64,000 nucleotides of DNA, taken from a virus. Shown in pieces: positions 53,664 through 63,735 of this stretch (the stretch's first letter is position 1; each line of letters begins with the position of its first letter). The notes beneath the pieces are model-generated. The model did no database searches. It saw only the letters and a program-made list of their open reading frames with translations, and was not told the origin of the DNA. Location: the IMG/VR virus record IMGVR_UViG_3300044613_003770, positions 1 through 64,000 of that record. One strand, written 5' to 3'. Made by a program: the position numbers and the translations under genes.

Positions 53664-54699
53664 AGAACAACAAGAATTTATCGCAAAAGAAGCAAAGAAT
53701 AATACAAATTTAAATGAATTAACTCAAAAATGCTTTAATAACGATGATTTAGATGGTCGCTCCAAAGAAGGGCGGTTAGTTCGTCAATTTTTAATTGAAA
53801 ATGAAATTAAATTTATTACAAGTCGTCGTCCAAAAAAAGATGAAATTAATTTTTCACAACAACAAAAAGATTTTATTATACAACAAGCGGAAGCTGGCTT
53901 ATCTTCTTTAAAAATAGCTGAAATAATTTTTCCAGATAGAGATGTAAAGCCTTTAAGCAACGAACAAAGGAGTGTTTTAGAAGCAATTAAAGAAATAAAT
54001 CCTGATTTTCTACCATCACAAGATTCTGGGGCATTAAATGATTATATAGCCCCAAAATCACCCCCAAGGATAGTTAAAAAGATTAATGATGCTACTGGGA
54101 TGAATTTAGATGAAGCAAAATTAAATAGACCAATGAAAATTTGTGTCGAAAGATTGGGTATTAATTTAAATAATTCTAGATTCGTTAAAATCGTCAATAA
54201 CTATCTATCAAAAAGCGATCGGGAGTTATTTGAACAAGAATTTATTCGTTTAACATGGGATAAGCCAGATTTAACTGCAGATGAAATTAATTTATATTTA
54301 AATGTCTGCAAGGAAATCATTAATTTGGAAGTAATTAGCTGTCATTTGAATAAATTAAATGAAATGTTTGATATAGCTGATGATCAAAACGAAATGAGCG
54401 TTCGTTTATCAGAGATAATTAAAGCAAAAAGCAGCGAATACCATCAATGCGAAAATCGCATAGAAAATTTAACAAAAAAACTTCAAGGTGATAGAGCTGA
54501 AAGAATGAAAAGCAGACAAAAAGAAAATGCTTCGATTTTATCAATAGTTCAATTATTTCAAGAACAAGATGAAAGACAAAACATGGTTCGTATAGCAGAA
54601 ATGCAAAAAGAATTAGTCAAAGAAGAGGCTAATCGTTTAGAAGGAATGTCTGAATGGAAAGCCAGGGTCTTAGGAATATATCAAGATGATGTCATTTAA
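53650..54699 (+). CDS. Unknown DNA-packaging-region protein
   Basis: 349 residues from ATG 53650. N-terminal ~120 residues have helix-turn-helix-like segments ('AGLSSLKIAEIIFPDRDVKP'); the C-terminal 150 are charged coiled coil. Lies two genes before the terminase; a small-terminase or regulator role is possible but unproven. Overlaps both neighbours by 14 nt. Confidence 0.6.
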   Translation: MNLTKEQQEFIAKEAKNNTNLNELTQKCFNNDDLDGRSKEGRLVRQFLIENEIKFITSRRPKKDEINFSQQQKDFIIQQAEAGLSSLKIAEIIFPDRDVKPLSNEQRSVLEAIKEINPDFLPSQDSGALNDYIAPKSPPRIVKKINDATGMNLDEAKLNRPMKICVERLGINLNNSRFVKIVNNYLSKSDRELFEQEFIRLTWDKPDLTADEINLYLNVCKEIINLEVISCHLNKLNEMFDIADDQNEMSVRLSEIIKAKSSEYHQCENRIENLTKKLQGDRAERMKSRQKENASILSIVQLFQEQDERQNMVRIAEMQKELVKEEANRLEGMSEWKARVLGIYQDDVI

Positions 54700-55651
54700 A
54701 TGCAAAGAGTGTAATCAGGAATTTCCTGGTTTAAAAAACCTCCATACGCATATCAAAAAACATGATATGTTTCTTGGGGACTATTATGTAAAACATTTTC
54801 AAAGAAAAAATAAATTAACGGGCGAATTATTACCATTTAAAAATTATGATGATTATTTTGAAAAAGATTTCTCTCAACCAAAACAACTTCAAGAATGGTG
54901 TGAAAAAGCATCTTTTATGGATGTTAAAGAATATATTATCGAATTAATGGATAGGAGAATCAAGGCAAAGAATCTTAATTCAGGTTTAAGTTCTCTTGAG
55001 CTTTGGACTGCTGGTTTGCCTGATATTGACATGTATAAAAAATACTTTGGGAGTTATACTGATGCATGTAAAAAATGTTTAATCGAACCAATGTTTAATG
55101 GAAAATTACCCAAAGAGTTTTGGAATGATTATTCAAACATAAAAATTCTAATTGATACTAGAGAACAAAAACCATTATGGTTTAATAAATCAGAGATTTT
55201 AAAATTAGATATAGGAGATTATGCTGTTTCTGGAGATAAATATGATTATACTTATGTAGACCGCAAATCTTTCAATGACTTCTGTGGTACAGTTACATCA
55301 TCTTACAATAGATTTGTTAAAGAGTTGGAGAGGTGCAGGAGTTTAGGCTGTTATTTATTTATTGTTATAGAAGCACCCCTTCATAAGATGGATGAATACA
55401 ACAAAAATAGTTATAAAAAATTCAACCTTAATTATGTTTTTCATAACATGAGGCAGCTACAAAGAGATTACAGCAATTGTTGTCAATTTGTCTTTAGTGG
55501 CTCTAGAGGTTTGAGTGCAGAATTAATACCAAAATTATTGATACTCGGAAAATCCTTATGGAAGACTGATATGCAGTATTTTTGGTCAAAAAGAATAGAA
55601 AAATATGGCTTGGATAACAGGAGTACAAAAGAGGAGAAAAAGATTTCCTAA
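54686..55651 (+). CDS. C2H2 zinc-finger plus ERCC4-type nuclease
   Basis: 321 residues. Residues ~4-26 are a C2H2 finger 'FKCKECNQEFPGLKNLHTHI' KKH, rare in phages. Residues ~150-290 hold the ERCC4 nuclease core: 'ILIDTREQKPLWF', 'LKLDIGDYAVSG', 'YTYVDRKSFNDFCGTVT', 'RFVKELERC' (D...GDY...DRK). Likely a structure-specific or packaging-linked endonuclease. Overlaps the terminase gene by 47 nt. ATG 54689 is an alternative start. Confidence 0.8.
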   Translation: MMSFKCKECNQEFPGLKNLHTHIKKHDMFLGDYYVKHFQRKNKLTGELLPFKNYDDYFEKDFSQPKQLQEWCEKASFMDVKEYIIELMDRRIKAKNLNSGLSSLELWTAGLPDIDMYKKYFGSYTDACKKCLIEPMFNGKLPKEFWNDYSNIKILIDTREQKPLWFNKSEILKLDIGDYAVSGDKYDYTYVDRKSFNDFCGTVTSSYNRFVKELERCRSLGCYLFIVIEAPLHKMDEYNKNSYKKFNLNYVFHNMRQLQRDYSNCCQFVFSGSRGLSAELIPKLLILGKSLWKTDMQYFWSKRIEKYGLDNRSTKEEKKIS

Positions 55652-57467
55652 AATTAATGAAGAATTGATGAATAAAGAAGGCTTCTTGGAAGATACAGAA
55701 GCTAAAATATTATTTTATAAATTTTTAAGAGAAAACCCATCATTTGCTTCAGAATTAATTACTGGAGTTAAATTATTTCCATTCCAACATATGTCAATTA
55801 AAGCTATGATGGAAACTGATTACTTTTTAGGCATATGGAGTCGTGGTATGAGTAAATCTTTCTCAACTGCAATTTTTGCAGTATTAGATGCCATTTTACA
55901 CCAAGGCATTCATATAGGTATCATTAGTAAATCTTTTAGACAAGCTAAAATGATTTTTAGAAAAATAGAAGAAATTTCTCGCAGCCCAAAAGCTGTATTT
56001 CTATCCCAAGCAATCACGAGGGTTTCCAAAAATAATGATGAATGGGTTATGGAAATTGGTCAAAGCAGAATAACGGCGCTGCCTTTGGGTGATGGCGAAA
56101 AACTGCGCGGCTTCCGTTTCCAAAGAATGATTATTGATGAGCTTTTATTAATGCCAGAAAAAGTATTAAATGAGGTTATTATGCCGTTCTTGTCTGTTGT
56201 TGAGAATCCAACCGAAAGACAAGAAATACATGATCTTGAAACAAAAATGATTGCTCAAGGCAAAATGACAGAAGAAGATAGAAAACAATGGCCAAACAAT
56301 AAAATAATTGGATTATCTTCCGCATCTTATAAATTCGAATATTTATACAAGCTATATTCTCAATACGAATCATTGATTCTTAATCCTAACGATCAAGATG
56401 GCGCTCATAGAGTTATAATGCATTTTAGTTATGATTGCGCTCCAGAGCAATTATATGATCAAAATTTAATTAATCAATCTAAAGCTACAATGAGTCAATC
56501 TCAATTTGATAGAGAATTTGGAGCTATGTTTACTGATGATAGTTCTGGTTACTTTAAAGTAAGCAAAATGGCGGCTTGTACTATAGCTGATGGAGAAGGT
56601 CAGTGCGTTGAGGTTATAGGCGATTCTAAGTCAGAATATATACTCGCAATAGACCCGTCTTGGTCTGAAAGTGAAAGCTCTGATGATTTTGCTATGATTT
56701 TAATTAAATTAGATAAAGATAAACCCAAAGGTACTGTAGTTCATAGTTATGCAATGTCTGGAACAAATTTAAAAAGTCATATTATTTATTTACATTATTT
56801 ATTAACTTATTTTAATATTGTGAGTATAGTTGCCGACTATAATGGCGGTGTTCAATTTATTAATTCATGCAATGAAAGCGATATATTTAAACAATATAAT
56901 TTAAAGTTAGATGCTTTTGATGCAGATTTTGATAATATTCAAGAATACGATAAAAATCTTAGAGATGCAAGAAATCAATACAATTTGCAAAGCAAAAAAA
57001 TAGTTTATTTAAGAAAACCAAGTTCTCAGTGGATTAGATACGCAAATGAATCTCTACAATCAGCATTCGATCATAAACGAATTTTATTTGCTGGAGCTGC
57101 TATGGATGACAATTATAATATACAGCGCAAATCAAACATACCAATTAAAGAATTAAAATTTTTAAGAAACAATGAAGAAGAACAAGGTGTTTCAGCAAAA
57201 ATGATTGATTTTGTTGAACATCAAAAAGATATGATGGATCTTATTAAAGTTGAATGTGCTTTAATTCAAGTAACAACTACGGCGCAAGGTACACAAAGTT
57301 TTGATCTGCCTCATAATTTAAAAAAACAAAGAGGAGCCGATAAAGCTAGAAAAGACTCTTATTCTGCTTTAGTATTAGGAAATTGGATGATACCAATTCA
57401 TTTCGACATGATGAATCAGAAAGCTGAAAATATACAAACCACATTTACTCCAATGTTTATAAATTAA
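55605..57467 (+). CDS. terL: Terminase large subunit
   Basis: 620 residues. ATPase: Walker A-like 'IWSRGMSKSFST' (~77-88), Walker B 'RMIIDELLLM' (~174-183), motif III region 'IIGLSSASYKF'. RNase H-type nuclease: 'YILAIDPSWSES' (~344-355), 'IVADYNGGV' (~407), 'RKDSYSALVLG' (~581). Cuts and packages DNA into the prohead. Confidence 0.93.
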   Translation: MAWITGVQKRRKRFPKINEELMNKEGFLEDTEAKILFYKFLRENPSFASELITGVKLFPFQHMSIKAMMETDYFLGIWSRGMSKSFSTAIFAVLDAILHQGIHIGIISKSFRQAKMIFRKIEEISRSPKAVFLSQAITRVSKNNDEWVMEIGQSRITALPLGDGEKLRGFRFQRMIIDELLLMPEKVLNEVIMPFLSVVENPTERQEIHDLETKMIAQGKMTEEDRKQWPNNKIIGLSSASYKFEYLYKLYSQYESLILNPNDQDGAHRVIMHFSYDCAPEQLYDQNLINQSKATMSQSQFDREFGAMFTDDSSGYFKVSKMAACTIADGEGQCVEVIGDSKSEYILAIDPSWSESESSDDFAMILIKLDKDKPKGTVVHSYAMSGTNLKSHIIYLHYLLTYFNIVSIVADYNGGVQFINSCNESDIFKQYNLKLDAFDADFDNIQEYDKNLRDARNQYNLQSKKIVYLRKPSSQWIRYANESLQSAFDHKRILFAGAAMDDNYNIQRKSNIPIKELKFLRNNEEEQGVSAKMIDFVEHQKDMMDLIKVECALIQVTTTAQGTQSFDLPHNLKKQRGADKARKDSYSALVLGNWMIPIHFDMMNQKAENIQTTFTPMFIN

Positions 57468-57503
57468 CTTTTTTAAAGTTAAAGTTAACTTTTTAACTTT
57501 ATT

Positions 57504-57512
57504 GTGTAATAT
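57504..57512 (+). promoter_or_regulatory. Late-type motif GTGTAATAT before the portal
   Basis: Ends 8 nt before ATG 57521. A TTAACTTTTTTAAAGTTAAAGTTAACTT palindromic stretch precedes it. Confidence 0.45.
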
Positions 57513-57520
57513 ATATAGTT

Positions 57521-59482
57521 ATGTCTAAAAGGTCTTATAACAAGAAATCTCAATATTGGGAAAAGTTTAATAAAATTAATAATACATTTATACAAGAATC
57601 TCAGGCAAGTTTTAATCCAAGTTTATCGGGAGATCCTTTTTATGTATCAGATGCTTCTTATTCTCGCGTTTCAAATACAAGCAACACAAATACTTCAAGA
57701 ATTAATAGGTCAGCAGTATCTCCAACTATAGACAGGTACAGCAGCATAAGAGGAGGTCTTTTGCCATACAACTATGCGATGGATGGAGTTAATGTTAGAG
57801 AAGCTATTGAATTATGTCAAAAAGCATATGCTAATGTGGCTATTTTTAGAAACGCAATAGATATTATGTCTGAATTCGCAAATAGCGAAATATTTTTAGA
57901 AGGTGGCAATAAAAAAAGTAGAGATTTCTTTTATGAATGGTTTAAAAAAATTAATTTATGGAATTTAAAAGATCAATATTTTAGAGAATACTATAGAAGT
58001 GGTAATATTTTTATTTATAGAATAGACGGAAGATTTCAAACAGAAGATTTTATTAAATTAATTAATTCTATATCTCCTATAAGTAGTGCAACTAATAAAA
58101 TACCATTAAGGTATATAATTTTAAATCCATTTGATATAATAGCAAAAAGAAGTTCAACATTCGCTATAGGAGCTTACGAAAAGATACTCTCTGAATACGA
58201 AATGTCTCGTTTGCAAAATCCTTCTACAGAGGAAGATCAAGCTATTTTTGATAGTTTGCCAAAAGATGTAAAAGAAAATATCAAAAAAGGCGCTTATTAT
58301 ACCGATGGATTAAAAATCGAACTAGATCCAAAAAAATTAGCTTATTCTTTTTATAAAAAACAAGACTATGAACCTTTTGCAATTCCATTTGGATATCCTG
58401 TTCTTGAAGACATAAATGCAAAACTTGAACTCAAAAAAATGGATCAAGCAATTACAAGGACAGTCGAAAATGTTATACTTTTAATCACAATGGGTGCAGA
58501 TCCTGATAAAGGAGGTATTAATGCACAAAATTTGAATGCAATGCAGAGTTTATTTAAAAACGAAAGCGTGGGGAGAGTTCTTGTTTCGGATTATACAACA
58601 AAAGCTGATTTTATTATACCAGATTTAAATAAGGTTTTAGGACCAGAAAAATATAAGGTATTAAATGAAGATATTAAACAAGGACTTCAAAATATAGTCA
58701 TTGGTGAGGAAAAATATAGTGCGACAGAAGTCAAAGCTCAAATTTTTGTAGATAGATTAAAAGAAGCAAGACAAGCGTTTTTAAGCGATTTCTTGCAAAA
58801 AGAAATTAAAAGAATATCAAATGATTTAGGTTTTAGATCTTATCCAACTGCAGTATTTAAAGATATTGACATGAGAGATGAAACCCAATTGATGAGAGCT
58901 TCTACGAGATTAATGGAATTAGGTATTTTAACACCACAACAAGGCATGGAAATGTTTCATAATGGTAAATTCCCTAAGCCCGAAGAAATTGCTCCAGCTC
59001 AATCAGTATTCATCAAAGAAAGAGAAGATGGTTATTACAATCCAATTGTTGGTGGTATTCCAATGATATCACCACCAGAAAGTAATACAAAAGATAAAAA
59101 TACTACTAATAAAGTTTCTGGAAGACCAGAAGGGACAACAGGCATACCATTAGCTAAAGCTCAATTTTCAAGAAAAAACATACAAGAAATTGTTGGAGAA
59201 ATAGAGTTGATTAGGAGTTTTGCAAAACAAGAAATTAAAAAAAGTCTCAATATAAAGAAATTTAACAAGGAGCAAGAAAATATTTTAGATAAGTTGTGTG
59301 AAGCTGTAATTTGCTCTACATCAATAGAAAACTGGAAAGAAGAATTATCATCATGTATAAAAAACTTTGATAAAATAGAATCATTAGGTGTAAATAGCAA
59401 TATATTAGAAATTGCTAGTATACATCAATTAGATATATATCCAGCAGCAATTTTATTCCATAGCACTCAAAATGAAAATTAA
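57521..59482 (+). CDS. Portal protein
   Basis: 653 residues. 'VREAIELCQKAYANVAIFRN' 'AIDIMSEFANSEI', 'YREYYRSGNIFIYRIDGRF'-type core, a long stem helix 'ATEVKAQIFVDRLKEARQAF' and a Pro-rich linker ~510-545, then a helical ~100-residue tail. Position after terminase and before the protease supports the call. Overlaps the next gene by 11 nt. Confidence 0.85.
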   Translation: MSKRSYNKKSQYWEKFNKINNTFIQESQASFNPSLSGDPFYVSDASYSRVSNTSNTNTSRINRSAVSPTIDRYSSIRGGLLPYNYAMDGVNVREAIELCQKAYANVAIFRNAIDIMSEFANSEIFLEGGNKKSRDFFYEWFKKINLWNLKDQYFREYYRSGNIFIYRIDGRFQTEDFIKLINSISPISSATNKIPLRYIILNPFDIIAKRSSTFAIGAYEKILSEYEMSRLQNPSTEEDQAIFDSLPKDVKENIKKGAYYTDGLKIELDPKKLAYSFYKKQDYEPFAIPFGYPVLEDINAKLELKKMDQAITRTVENVILLITMGADPDKGGINAQNLNAMQSLFKNESVGRVLVSDYTTKADFIIPDLNKVLGPEKYKVLNEDIKQGLQNIVIGEEKYSATEVKAQIFVDRLKEARQAFLSDFLQKEIKRISNDLGFRSYPTAVFKDIDMRDETQLMRASTRLMELGILTPQQGMEMFHNGKFPKPEEIAPAQSVFIKEREDGYYNPIVGGIPMISPPESNTKDKNTTNKVSGRPEGTTGIPLAKAQFSRKNIQEIVGEIELIRSFAKQEIKKSLNIKKFNKEQENILDKLCEAVICSTSIENWKEELSSCIKNFDKIESLGVNSNILEIASIHQLDIYPAAILFHSTQNEN

Positions 59483-59858
59483 TCCACAAGATATACAAGT
59501 TCCTCTTGAAAAAATAGTTAGTTATACTAATGGTCAAGTAGAAGTTTCTCTCGCAAAAATGAGTGAGGAAAAATCAGAAAAATATAAGAAATTCATGGCT
59601 ACTTGCATGAGCAATGATAAATCTTATGTTGATACCGAAGGCATGGATAAAGACAACGCTCAAAAAGCGTGTGCTATGTATTGGGACAAATCAAAAGGCA
59701 AAATTGAAATCGAGATTGAAGAAGATGAGCCTGAAGATGTGGAAGAGAAAGAAGATATGGAAGAAGGAGACGCTTCTGGCCAATCAACAAAAATGCTTTC
59801 TAAAAAAAATGCATCCAAAGAAGTTTTCGATGGTGAGACTTTAAAAATTAATAAATAA
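59472..59858 (+). CDS. Small head-assembly protein, unknown
   Basis: 128 residues. 'KYKKFMATCMSNDKSYVDTE' 'GMDKDNAQKACAMYW' (~35-70) recalls short segments in phage head proteases; then a run of Glu/Asp ('EIEIEEDEPEDVEEKEDMEE'). Acidic internal or scaffold-like role possible. Confidence 0.6.
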   Translation: MKINPQDIQVPLEKIVSYTNGQVEVSLAKMSEEKSEKYKKFMATCMSNDKSYVDTEGMDKDNAQKACAMYWDKSKGKIEIEIEEDEPEDVEEKEDMEEGDASGQSTKMLSKKNASKEVFDGETLKINK

Positions 59859-59866
59859 ATTTATTA

Positions 59867-61399
59867 ATGAATTATAAATATACTACAATATTTGAAGCTC
59901 CTGTTCAAGCTTGCAAAATAAGTGATAACTCATTTATCTCAAAAGCTTCTTTAGATAATCTGCATTCTTTTGTTCCCAAAGATATAGATTTTGAACAAAA
60001 TATTGATTTAATTGGTGTAGCATTTAATGCTGCAGTTGTTAATAAGTTCAATAAAAATGGCGATGGCATGGATACAGATACAGCCATAACATTTACCAAA
60101 AACTTTTTACATAAACCGACAAACATAGAACATAATAAAGAAAAAATTGTTGGACATATAGCCAGTGCTGGATTTAGCAAATATGGATCAAGTGAAATTT
60201 TAACCCCAGAGGAAGTAGAGGGTAAAAACGATATGTTTAACATAGCTCTTGGTGCTGTTGTTTATCGTTCTGCAAATAAAGCTTTTGCTGATCTATTAGA
60301 AAGATCTACAGATCCTAATGATCCATATTATCAAAAAATATCGACAAGCTGGGAAGTCGGATTCACTGATTATGTTTTAGCTTTAGGAAGTTCAGATTTA
60401 AAAGATGCTGAAATCATTTCGGATGAAAAAGCAATTGATAGTTTGAAAAAACATTTAAGAATTTATGGAGGAAGCGGTAAAACAGAAGATGGTAAAAATA
60501 TTTATCGTTTAATAACTGGTAAAATTTATCCTCTAGGAATTGGTTTTACAACTAACCCAGCTGCAGATGTAAAAGGAGTATTTAAACCTCAAGAAAATCA
60601 ACCATTAATAAAAATTAATGATAAAAGAGATAAAAATACTAATAAAATTTCACAAAGTGAAAATATTAATGTAAAAAATAAAAACAAATTCATTATGGAT
60701 ATCGAAACAATGATCTCAGAATTAAAAGATCTTCTTATAGAGAAAAAGTTTTCTGAAGAGGCTGTCGCTTCTATGACTACTACTTTTGCTGACGCAATCA
60801 GACAAAAGGACGAGCAATATCGTCAAGATATTGAAGCCGTTAAGTTAGAAAAAGAGACAATCGCAAAAGAACACTCTGAACTTAAAGAGTCTGTAGAAAC
60901 GCTTCATAACAAACTTACAGAAGCGCAAGAAAAAATAAATTCTTTTGAAGCTACGCAAAAAGCTGAACAAGCTATTGCTAGATTTAATGAAAGAATGGAT
61001 CTCATTGATCAAGAGTACTCTCTTGAAGATGAAGATCGTGAATTTCTTGCTCAAGAGCTTAAAACTCTTGATGTAAATGAAGAAGCTTTTGCTTCTTTTA
61101 AAGAAAAACTTTCTATTCTTTGGAAGGATAAAAATAAAGAAGCTAAGGCGGCTTTTGAGGCTCAAATTCAAGCTCGTATTGATGCCGAGGTCGAAAAACG
61201 CCTTTCAAAAGTTTCAACTGCATCATTGAGTGATCCAGAAGAATCCGATAAAGAGGTATCTACAGAAGAAATTCTTGATAATGTAGAGACATCTGAAGCG
61301 GGAATCGCTAATTCAAACGAAACAGCATCGAGAGACTCGATCTCTCTTCGTGATAAATTTGCTGCAGCTTTTAATCGTGAAAATATAACAATATCTTAA
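59867..61399 (+). CDS. Head maturation protease fused to scaffold-like domain
   Basis: 510 residues. Residues 1-~245: protease-like domain with 'LIGVAFNAAVVNKFNKNGDG', 'HKPTNIEHNKEKIVGHI' (His candidates) and 'STSWEVGFTDYVLA' (Ser/Trp). Residues ~245-275 are a low-complexity Asn/Lys linker. From M277 (ATG 60695) a coiled-coil scaffold-like part runs to the end. Position before capsid genes fits. A nested scaffold start is possible. Confidence 0.75.
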   Translation: MNYKYTTIFEAPVQACKISDNSFISKASLDNLHSFVPKDIDFEQNIDLIGVAFNAAVVNKFNKNGDGMDTDTAITFTKNFLHKPTNIEHNKEKIVGHIASAGFSKYGSSEILTPEEVEGKNDMFNIALGAVVYRSANKAFADLLERSTDPNDPYYQKISTSWEVGFTDYVLALGSSDLKDAEIISDEKAIDSLKKHLRIYGGSGKTEDGKNIYRLITGKIYPLGIGFTTNPAADVKGVFKPQENQPLIKINDKRDKNTNKISQSENINVKNKNKFIMDIETMISELKDLLIEKKFSEEAVASMTTTFADAIRQKDEQYRQDIEAVKLEKETIAKEHSELKESVETLHNKLTEAQEKINSFEATQKAEQAIARFNERMDLIDQEYSLEDEDREFLAQELKTLDVNEEAFASFKEKLSILWKDKNKEAKAAFEAQIQARIDAEVEKRLSKVSTASLSDPEESDKEVSTEEILDNVETSEAGIANSNETASRDSISLRDKFAAAFNRENITIS

Positions 61400-61422
61400 T
61401 AACAACAAACTAAACTAAAATT

Positions 61423-62043
61423 ATGGCACTTCGTATTTTACCATTCAGACAATATGACGAAAATGATGTAATTAACATGTTCGCTCTTGGCGATGCATAT
61501 GTTAATGAATCAACAACGGGAAGTTCATTTGGTGACGCTGGCGTTTTTGTCGCTGTTGATGCAGCAGACTTTAATGCAGATCCAGTCACCTATGGAACGG
61601 ATTCTTATCTTGGCAAAACAGATTATCCATTTGTTGGAGCTAATCAATACCCAAGTGTTTCATTGAAAGTTAAGCCAGCAGTTAGCGGAACCGCTCTCCT
61701 TGGTCTTACCCTCCGTCAAACAGCTAAGTTCGACGAAAATGGAGAAAAGCTTCTCTATTATCCACAGAAGAAGGAAGAGCTTCAGTGCGTTCTTCCAGGA
61801 CAAGCTGTTCCAGTTGCAACACGTGGGGTATTTACTATCACAGCAGGAGCTTACACAGGCGCTCTTACAGTTGGTGGCGGTATCAAGCTTACTACTGGTG
61901 TAGCAGCAAGTGGAAAAGTTGGCGCTTGTCCTGTAAATGATCCAGCTCGCGTTGGACTTGTTATCGGAACTGGCTCAAGATCAAGCGGAACCATTACCGA
62001 TGCACTTGCAGGAAACTATGCAGTTATCGCACTTGGCTTATAA
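61423..62043 (+). CDS. Head decoration-type structural protein
   Basis: 206 residues, beta-rich, Gly/Ala/Thr-rich. 'RILPFRQYDENDVINMFALG' start and 'YVNESTTGSSFGDAGVFV'. Placed directly before the major capsid gene, like decoration/stabiliser proteins of T4-like phages with similar 'HxVINMFA' starts. Confidence 0.72.
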   Translation: MALRILPFRQYDENDVINMFALGDAYVNESTTGSSFGDAGVFVAVDAADFNADPVTYGTDSYLGKTDYPFVGANQYPSVSLKVKPAVSGTALLGLTLRQTAKFDENGEKLLYYPQKKEELQCVLPGQAVPVATRGVFTITAGAYTGALTVGGGIKLTTGVAASGKVGACPVNDPARVGLVIGTGSRSSGTITDALAGNYAVIALGL

Positions 62044-62072
62044 TTTAAAAAAAGAAAGAAAAAATATTTAAC

Positions 62073-63194
62073 ATGAAAATTACTTTAAAAAGAACTCCAG
62101 AACAAGTTGAGTTAATTAAGGCTATGGCTTCAAAGAACCGTTCGGTTGCTTATGAAGCTCAAGTTGCATTAGCTGAATTTATCGGTCCAGTATTGGCTGA
62201 AGTTATTAATAACGCTCCAACACTTAGCAATTTATTCACAACACTTCAATTTAATGCTGATGACAATCCAAGTATCCCACTTGATCTTTATTACGACATT
62301 ACTGATGAAGATTATATCCAAGTTTATAGCCAAGCAGTTGCTGGCGGTCTCCCACAGAATCAAGTTCTCCCAACTGCTTCTGAAATGAAGATTGCTACAT
62401 ATACTCTTGATTCAGCTCTTAGCTTTGATAGACGTTATGCAGCAAAAAGCCGCATGGATGTAGTTAGCAAAACATTTACTCGCATGGCTCAAGAAATTCT
62501 TCTTAAGCAAGAGAAAACATCTGCTAATCTTATTTTAACGGCCCTCGCAAACGCAACAACAAATGGCAAAGATCACATCATTAATGCAGGAACAAGCGGA
62601 AGATTCCTTCTTAATGACCTTAATAGACTTTTTACCCTCGCTAAAAGAATTAATACTTCATTCAGCAAAGGTACTCCAGTTAGCCGCTCAAGCCGTGGTT
62701 TAACAGATCTTATTGTATCGCCAGAAGTTGTTCAAGAGCTTCGTGCAATGGCTTACAATCCAATCAATACCAAGGGTTCACCTGCTGGTGGAACACCTAC
62801 AGATGGTATTGCTGCTCCAGAAGACATGAGAACAGCTATTTATAATAGCGCTGGTATTCCTGAGTTTTATGGTGTTTCGATCATGGAAGCTAATGAGCTT
62901 GGAGTTGGTCAGAAATTTAATACAATCTTTGGTGCTGTTGCAGGTGCAGGTTCAACGACAGCTCAAACCTTTGATGTTTCAAAAGAAATCATCATTGGTC
63001 TTGATCGTAGCCGTGAATCTCTTGTTCGTGCAGTTGCTGTTGATTCGGATAGCGGTTCGGAGTTCTCCCTTACTGCAGACGATCAGTACAGCATCCGCCA
63101 AAATAAGATCGGTTATTTTGGTAGCCTTGAAGAAGGGCGCATGGTTCTCGATAACCGCGCTCTTGTTGGTGTCATCGCCACTGGTCTTGCTTAA
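62073..63194 (+). CDS. Major capsid protein (HK97 fold)
   Basis: 373 residues. N-terminal helix 'VELIKAMASKNRSVAYEAQV', 'IGPVLAEVINNAPTLSNLFT', central 'RGLTDLIVSPEVVQELRAMA', and 'GIPEFYGVSIMEANELGVGQ'. Length, order and position between decoration gene and terminator fit the shell protein. Codon bias is more GC-leaning and uniform than neighbours, as expected for a very highly expressed gene. Confidence 0.85.
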   Translation: MKITLKRTPEQVELIKAMASKNRSVAYEAQVALAEFIGPVLAEVINNAPTLSNLFTTLQFNADDNPSIPLDLYYDITDEDYIQVYSQAVAGGLPQNQVLPTASEMKIATYTLDSALSFDRRYAAKSRMDVVSKTFTRMAQEILLKQEKTSANLILTALANATTNGKDHIINAGTSGRFLLNDLNRLFTLAKRINTSFSKGTPVSRSSRGLTDLIVSPEVVQELRAMAYNPINTKGSPAGGTPTDGIAAPEDMRTAIYNSAGIPEFYGVSIMEANELGVGQKFNTIFGAVAGAGSTTAQTFDVSKEIIIGLDRSRESLVRAVAVDSDSGSEFSLTADDQYSIRQNKIGYFGSLEEGRMVLDNRALVGVIATGLA

Positions 63195-63210
63195 TCAAGA
63201 CAATTAAATT

Positions 63211-63243
63211 AAGGGTCGCCCTTGAGGGGGCGACCCTTTTTTT
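63211..63243 (+). terminator. Strong terminator after the capsid gene
   Basis: Perfect 10-bp AAGGGTCGCC/GGCGACCCTT with T run. Confidence 0.92.
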
Positions 63244-63277
63244 GTTTAATTATTGTTAATATAATATATAATATATT

Positions 63278-63715
63278 ATGAGCAAAAAAGTTGCAAAAAA
63301 AATGAAGGTATCCTACGGCATAGATAGCAATTCAAACAATCAAGGATTACTTGCTGAATTAGATTACATGAAATCTATTGGAGCCACAAATACAAAAGAA
63401 TTTAAAGAAAAAACCAAAGAATTAGAGATTTTATTAGGGGTTAATACAATTAATCCTTTTGGCACTAATGAATTAGATATTTTTGAAGACGATTTAAAAT
63501 CAATGTCACTTTCTGATATGAGGAAATTAGCAGAAAAAATTGGGATCAACTCAATGCAAGATAGACCGACATTAAAAACAATATTAATTAATGAGTTTAA
63601 AGCTTCTAATAGAAATAATCGTCGTAATATAATGCCAAATTCAATCAATAGTGTGATATTAGATCCTAAAAATCCACTTCATGCTGAAGCCCTTAAAATT
63701 TTAGGAGATATTTAA
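63278..63715 (+). CDS. Unknown head/neck-region protein
   Basis: 145 residues, helical; 'SLSDMRKLAEKIGINSMQDR' followed by PTLKTILINEF is SAP-domain-like. Ends 'PLHAEALKILGDI'. Preceded by an AT-only spacer with several TATAATATATAATATAT repeats. Confidence 0.6.
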   Translation: MSKKVAKKMKVSYGIDSNSNNQGLLAELDYMKSIGATNTKEFKEKTKELEILLGVNTINPFGTNELDIFEDDLKSMSLSDMRKLAEKIGINSMQDRPTLKTILINEFKASNRNNRRNIMPNSINSVILDPKNPLHAEALKILGDI

Positions 63716-63721
63716 TTTTAA

Positions 63722-63730
63722 GTGTAAAAT
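63722..63730 (+). promoter_or_regulatory. Late-type motif GTGTAAAAT
   Basis: Ends 5 nt before ATG 63736. Confidence 0.5.
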
Positions 63731-63735
63731 AAGGC

